Part shown: piece after piece, positions 7,564 through 9,831 of the stretch
Layout of the letters: each line of letters starts with the position of its first letter
Position numbering within the stretch: the stretch's first letter is position 1
Source of the DNA: Bacillota bacterium
Lineage (GTDB): Bacteria > Bacillota > Clostridia > Lachnospirales > Lachnospiraceae
Assembly: GCA_023399455.1 (NCBI GenBank)
Contig: JAEWPN010000051.1
Coordinates: 1 to 9,831, forward strand
DNA: 9,831 nt
Reading direction: 5' to 3'
Translations under genes and position numbers: made by a program
Notes under the pieces: generated by a model
The model's input: only the letters and a program-made list of their open reading frames with translations
The model's database searches: none
Told to the model about the DNA's origin: nothing

Positions 7564-7620
7564 GTACTGCAGTTAAGAGAATTTGAAGTCGTTCGGATTT
7601 TATCTGATTGGAGGATTTGA

Positions 7621-8655
7621 ATGAAAATAATTTATCATGAAAGTTTTGAATTCATCATGGCTTTGTTTGCATTGGCACAAGAACAATCAATTCACAGCTT
7701 GATCAAATCAAAACCGATAGACAGGACAAATAACACTTTCGAACTCATGGTTAAAAAAACAAAAAAATTAACTACTCCAGATTTACGGAAGTATATAAAT
7801 TACTTTTTTGATTTGGATGGAATCGGTTATATCATTTATAACATTATTTTTAATAGAGAACAGAATGCGGGCCTTTTATGCCTGGACGATTTTATTACGT
7901 CAGTCGGGCAATTGACGTCGGAAGAGGCTTATGCGTTTTTGATTTCCAGTAACTACAATTTGGATTTTTCGGAATTTTCTGTATCACAAAGCAGGCAAAT
8001 ACTCGCAAAACGGCTGAAAGAACCGACACTTTCAGGAAAAAGCAGGCAGCAGCGAATTGAAGAGTTCTATGAAAACCCTGAGAAGTTAAACGAATTGAAA
8101 CAAACAATAACGTCATTTTATGATCGAGTATATATAAAAGTAAAAAAAGAAGTAGATGATTTCTGTCAAAAGGGTGTAACGCTTTATAGTAAAATCTATT
8201 CTGAACATCCGGAAGCATTTTATAAGCATAGTCTTGGCGGAAGCGATGAACTTTCTGACGAAGATTATATCCACATATCGTTTTTTACACAGTTGGGGAT
8301 TCATGATTATCAAAGTAAGTGGCAAAAAAAGCACTGTGTGATTCTTGGAATTCGAAATTGTGATTTGCAGGTTAACACAAACAGCCTATATCAGTTATCA
8401 TATTTTCATAAAGTGCTTTCAGATCCCAAACGAATGGAATTGATTATGCACATTTCCAAAAGACCGTATTTTGGGAAAGAACTGGCAGAAAAGCTGCATC
8501 TAGCTCCATCAACAACATCGTATCATTTAAACATGCTGATGGATTTAAATTTAGTTATCACAACAAGAATCAACAAAAAAATATATTTCAGCTTTAACAA
8601 AGAAGAGTATGATCGGATAAATAGTGTTTTTGACAAAATGCTATTTATTCAGTGA
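7621..8655 (+). CDS. Transcriptional regulator with C-terminal ArsR-type winged helix
   Basis: A 344-residue protein. The last ~85 residues form an ArsR/SmtB-like winged helix: helix start VLSDPKRMELIMHI (265-278), then GKELAEKLHL, the recognition helix around STTSYHLNMLMDL (299-311), and the wing LVITTRINKKIYFSF. The first ~255 residues are a separate, mostly helical region resembling the uncharacterised N-terminal extensions of long ArsR-family regulators, and may sense a ligand. No paired-cysteine metal-binding motif is present at the DNA-binding helix, so metal sensing is unlikely. The start ATG 7621 has GGAGG 6 nt upstream. It is divergent from the kinase/nucleotidyltransferase pair and shares its control region, so it probably regulates both. 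The AT-rich codon usage resembles the pair and differs from the helicase and nfo region. Confidence 0.82.
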   Translation: MKIIYHESFEFIMALFALAQEQSIHSLIKSKPIDRTNNTFELMVKKTKKLTTPDLRKYINYFFDLDGIGYIIYNIIFNREQNAGLLCLDDFITSVGQLTSEEAYAFLISSNYNLDFSEFSVSQSRQILAKRLKEPTLSGKSRQQRIEEFYENPEKLNELKQTITSFYDRVYIKVKKEVDDFCQKGVTLYSKIYSEHPEAFYKHSLGGSDELSDEDYIHISFFTQLGIHDYQSKWQKKHCVILGIRNCDLQVNTNSLYQLSYFHKVLSDPKRMELIMHISKRPYFGKELAEKLHLAPSTTSYHLNMLMDLNLVITTRINKKIYFSFNKEEYDRINSVFDKMLFIQ

Positions 8656-8730
8656 GTATCAATACTCCTAATAAATGGCCGATTGATAGGCTGCGCAGCC
8701 GTAATTACTCGCGATCTCCGGGAATGAGGT

Positions 8731-8979
8731 TCAGTTGCTTTTGATTTGTATTTCGCTGTCCTTGACCAATATTGCGTCATTATTGCTAATTGGAGATAAA
8801 TTCAATGTGAAGGAATGAGCATCCATTCCCTTTACATATTCAATATTGGGAGCTGTGACCTTTGCTCCGGCAGACTCCACGATATAAAGTTTTCCAGCAT
8901 TGACTTCATCAATAATTACTTTATCTGTGTCGGTTCTTTTCAATTCCTGCAATAAGAAGAAGGTGTTGCCCCCTGTCAC
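8731..8979 (-). pseudogene. Degenerate peptidase E (S51)/class I glutamine amidotransferase-like remnant
   Basis: Leftward from about 8979 the frame reads TGGNTFFLLQELKRT, then GKLYIVESAGAKV, APNIEYVKGMD and SNNDAILVKDSEIQI, a close match to the peptidase S51 (dipeptidase E-like) family. Two parts are missing. The N-terminal ~80 residues are absent: the frame meets a stop about 18 codons upstream, inside the terminator stem. About 45-50 residues between VKGMD and the C-terminal strand are also deleted, removing the region that carries the catalytic histidine. The nucleophile serine survives in ESAGA, but the preceding glycine is valine. No ribosome binding site precedes the GTG at 8979. It is almost certainly non-functional. 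The 75 bases between it and the regulator hold only a GGCTGCGCAGCC palindrome (8689-8700). Confidence 0.75.
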
Positions 8980-8987
8980 ACTAAAAT

Positions 8988-9026
8988 AAACAAGGCATCG
9001 ATCAATTTGACCGATGCCTTGTTTTT
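8988..9026 (+). terminator. Strong intrinsic terminator hairpin
   Basis: A 13-bp perfect stem (8988-9000 with 9012-9024; AACAAGGCATCG / CGATGCCTTGTT core) with an 11-nt loop is followed by a T-run (9022-9026). The complementary strand also has a T-rich run (TTTATTTTA), so it may act in both directions. No intact gene directly precedes it on the plus strand, so it probably belonged to a gene that has been lost, or insulates the region. Nothing recognisable lies between it and the promoter at 9134. Confidence 0.75.
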
Positions 9027-9133
9027 AGAAATATCAACCTGGCAGTACGGCTCTGTAGAAAAAAAGTACCTCAAAAAGGCAGTCCTCCATAAGACAGGCT
9101 AAATAATATTTATGGTAGTTACAAAAAATGGTA

Positions 9134-9162
9134 TTGACATATTCATTTGAACTGTATATATT
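9134..9162 (+). promoter_or_regulatory. Promoter of the GntR-ABC operon
   Basis: TTGACA (9134-9139) is a perfect -35, followed by a 17-nt spacer and TATATT (9157-9162). The -10 lies inside a 25-bp operator-like palindrome. The expected start is near 9169, giving a leader of ~67 nt. Confidence 0.75.
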
Positions 9163-9175
9163 GTATATATACAGT
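9151..9175. promoter_or_regulatory. Palindromic operator for the GntR-family regulator
   Basis: ACTGTATATA (9151-9160) and TATATACAGT (9166-9175) are perfect 10-bp inverted arms around TTGTA. The site covers the -10 and start point, so binding should block transcription. YtrA-type GntR regulators commonly repress their own operon from such sites, and the gene immediately downstream is of that type. Confidence 0.7.
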
Positions 9176-9235
9176 ATGAACTAGGCGAGTTAATATAATA
9201 AGGCGTGAAGCGCGGTATGAAAAGAGGTGAGAGAA

Positions 9236-9601
9236 TTGGACATATTGATTAGTAACTCTGGCGGGCAGCCGATCTATGAGCAGATATGTACACAGATTAA
9301 GAAGAATATCATAGCCGGAGAACTAAAGGAAGGCGACGCGCTTCCGTCCATCCGATCTCTTGCCAAGGATTTACGGATCAGCGTAATTACTACGAGGAGA
9401 GCTTATGATGAACTGGAAAAGGAAGGATATATATATACGATAGCCTCGAAGGGCTGCTTTGTAGCAAAGAAAGACATGGAGTTTATAAGAGAAGAAAATT
9501 TAAAGAAGATAGAAACGCGTATGAGGGAAATTTCTGAGCTGGCGAAGTCGTCCGGCTTGACGAGAGAAGACTTGGTGAAGATGTTCCAATTTTTTATGTA
9601 A
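9236..9601 (+). CDS. GntR-family transcriptional regulator, YtrA type
   Basis: A 121-residue repressor. Residues ~5-75 form the GntR winged helix: PIYEQICTQIKKNIIAGELKEGD, the PSIRSLAKDLRIS helix, the TTRRAYDELEKEGYI recognition segment, and a GCFVA wing. Only ~45 helical residues follow, which matches the short dimerisation tail of the YtrA subfamily rather than a large ligand domain. The start is taken as TTG 9236, because GAGGTGA (9224-9230) is spaced 5 nt from it and the family usually begins MDI-ISN. A GTG at 9227 would overlap that binding site. It is the first gene of an operon with an ABC transporter, the typical context of this subfamily, whose systems often answer cell-wall or antibiotic stress. 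The effector is unknown. Confidence 0.88.
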   Translation: MDILISNSGGQPIYEQICTQIKKNIIAGELKEGDALPSIRSLAKDLRISVITTRRAYDELEKEGYIYTIASKGCFVAKKDMEFIREENLKKIETRMREISELAKSSGLTREDLVKMFQFFM

Positions 9602-9618
9602 TAGGAGGTAATCCTATT
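9600..9618 (+). other. Hairpin over an AGGAGG ribosome binding site
   Basis: AATAGGA (9600-9606) pairs perfectly with TCCTATT (9612-9618) around GGTAA. The stem starts within the GntR stop codon and buries part of an AGGAGG site (9603-9608). A ribosome finishing gntR would open it, which would couple downstream translation. Two further small hairpins follow: GCCC-TTC-GGGC (9628-9638) and GCGCA-GCTA-TGCGC (9644-9657). Confidence 0.45.
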
Positions 9619-9709
9619 GCATAAAAAGCCCTTCGGGCGGGATGCGCAGCTATGCGCGCGGAATAAAGGCTGTGCTGCCGAAGTATTAAGAAGCGTTGCT
9701 CAAAAATAA
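9617..9709 (+). CDS. Possible 30-residue basic small protein
   Basis: A TTG at 9617 follows AGGAGG (9603-9608) with 8 nt spacing and opens 30 codons ending at TAA 9707-9709, one base before the GGAGG of the ABC gene. The predicted peptide (MHKKPFGRDAQ..., ...VLRSVAQK) has seven K/R, two D/E and two cysteines, and no membrane segment. It exactly fills the gntR-ABC gap, and the position suggests coupled translation. I recognise no family. It may instead be a structured spacer, since the same bases form GC-rich hairpins. Confidence 0.3.
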   Translation: MHKKPFGRDAQLCARNKGCAAEVLRSVAQK

Positions 9710-9723
9710 CGGAGGATTAAATT

Positions 9724-9831
9724 ATGAATGCTTTGGAAATAACAAATTTAACGAAAGAATACAAGGACTTTAAGCTGGATAATGTCAGTCTGAAGCTGCC
9801 GTCCGGATGCATCATGGGACTTATTGGAGAA
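9724..9831 (+). CDS. ABC transporter ATP-binding protein (5' part only)
   Basis: The first 36 residues (MNALEITNLTKEYKDF, then DNVSLKLPSG and IMGLIGE) match the start of an ABC ATPase of the YtrB/BcrA/CcmA type. The window ends just before the expected Walker A NGAGKST. ATG 9724 is preceded by GGAGG (9711-9715) at 8 nt spacing, and an in-frame TAA at 9718 excludes a longer start. It lies downstream of the YtrA-type regulator and should pair with a permease gene beyond the window. The substrate is not predictable from this part. Confidence 0.88.
   Translation, partial: MNALEITNLTKEYKDFKLDNVSLKLPSGCIMGLIGE

Larger units (their letters stand above)
7488..7569. repeat. Outer inverted repeat CAGTACTTT/AAAGTACTG around the divergent promoters
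   Basis: CAGTACTTT (7488-7496) and AAAGTACTG (7561-7569) are perfect 9-bp inverted copies with 64 nt between them, enclosing both the palindrome at 7507-7524 and the overlapping promoters. Each copy contains palindromic AGTACT. They could be paired operator sites for looping or cooperative binding, but chance cannot be excluded. Confidence 0.35.

Noticed and set aside
8654..8700. GAGTAT-CA-ATACTC and GGCTGCGCAGCC after the regulator gene, as a possible terminator
   Set aside because: The first stem is only 6 bp with a 2-nt loop, the second has almost no loop, and neither is followed by a T-run.
9030..9130. Possible insertion-sequence end in the spacer before the GntR promoter
   Set aside because: No terminal inverted repeat, target duplication or transposase remnant could be identified.

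Overview
The window looks like chromosome from a low-to-moderate GC Gram-positive of the Clostridia, most likely Lachnospiraceae. This is inferred from the AGGAGG-type ribosome binding sites, the close resemblance of endonuclease IV to Bacillus/Clostridium Nfo, the short YtrA-type GntR regulator ahead of an ABC ATPase, and the FeS helicase with a fused nuclease. No RNA genes, CRISPR array, complete insertion sequence or replication origin were seen.

Layout. (1) 1-406: 5' remnant of a glyoxalase/VOC-fold gene, then about 120 bases of unassigned sequence. (2) 407-3704: two convergent DNA-repair genes. A PD-(D/E)XK nuclease fused to an XPD/DinG-type iron-sulfur helicase reads right, endonuclease IV (nfo) reads left, and their 3' ends overlap by 56 bp. 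(3) 3705-4335: a long AT-rich non-coding stretch holding the nfo promoter, a repeated GAAAAATGA motif and an amylase promoter. (4) 4336-5643: a cytoplasmic GH13 alpha-amylase-family enzyme with all catalytic residues. (5) 5731-8655: an AT-rich three-gene cassette. A PfkB-family kinase and a Pol-beta-fold nucleotidyltransferase form a tightly coupled leftward pair, divergent from a 344-aa regulator with a C-terminal ArsR-type winged helix. (6) 8656-9235: a degenerate peptidase S51 remnant, a strong intrinsic terminator and a promoter/operator. (7) 9236-9831: a YtrA-type GntR regulator, a possible 30-codon ORF, and the start of an ABC transporter ATPase cut by the window end.

The most unusual part is the cassette in (5). 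Its divergent promoters lie on top of each other: one near-perfect 14-bp inverted repeat supplies the -35 of one promoter on each arm, and each promoter has a TTTACA -35, a 17-nt spacer and a TGn-extended -10 (TATAAT rightward, TACAAT leftward). Polymerase could occupy only one orientation at a time. A separate 18-bp palindrome adjoins this region and is a good operator candidate. I infer that the regulator controls itself and the kinase/nucleotidyltransferase pair, which could modify a small molecule (phosphorylation and nucleotidylation of a sugar, nucleoside or drug-like compound). The substrate cannot be read from the sequence.
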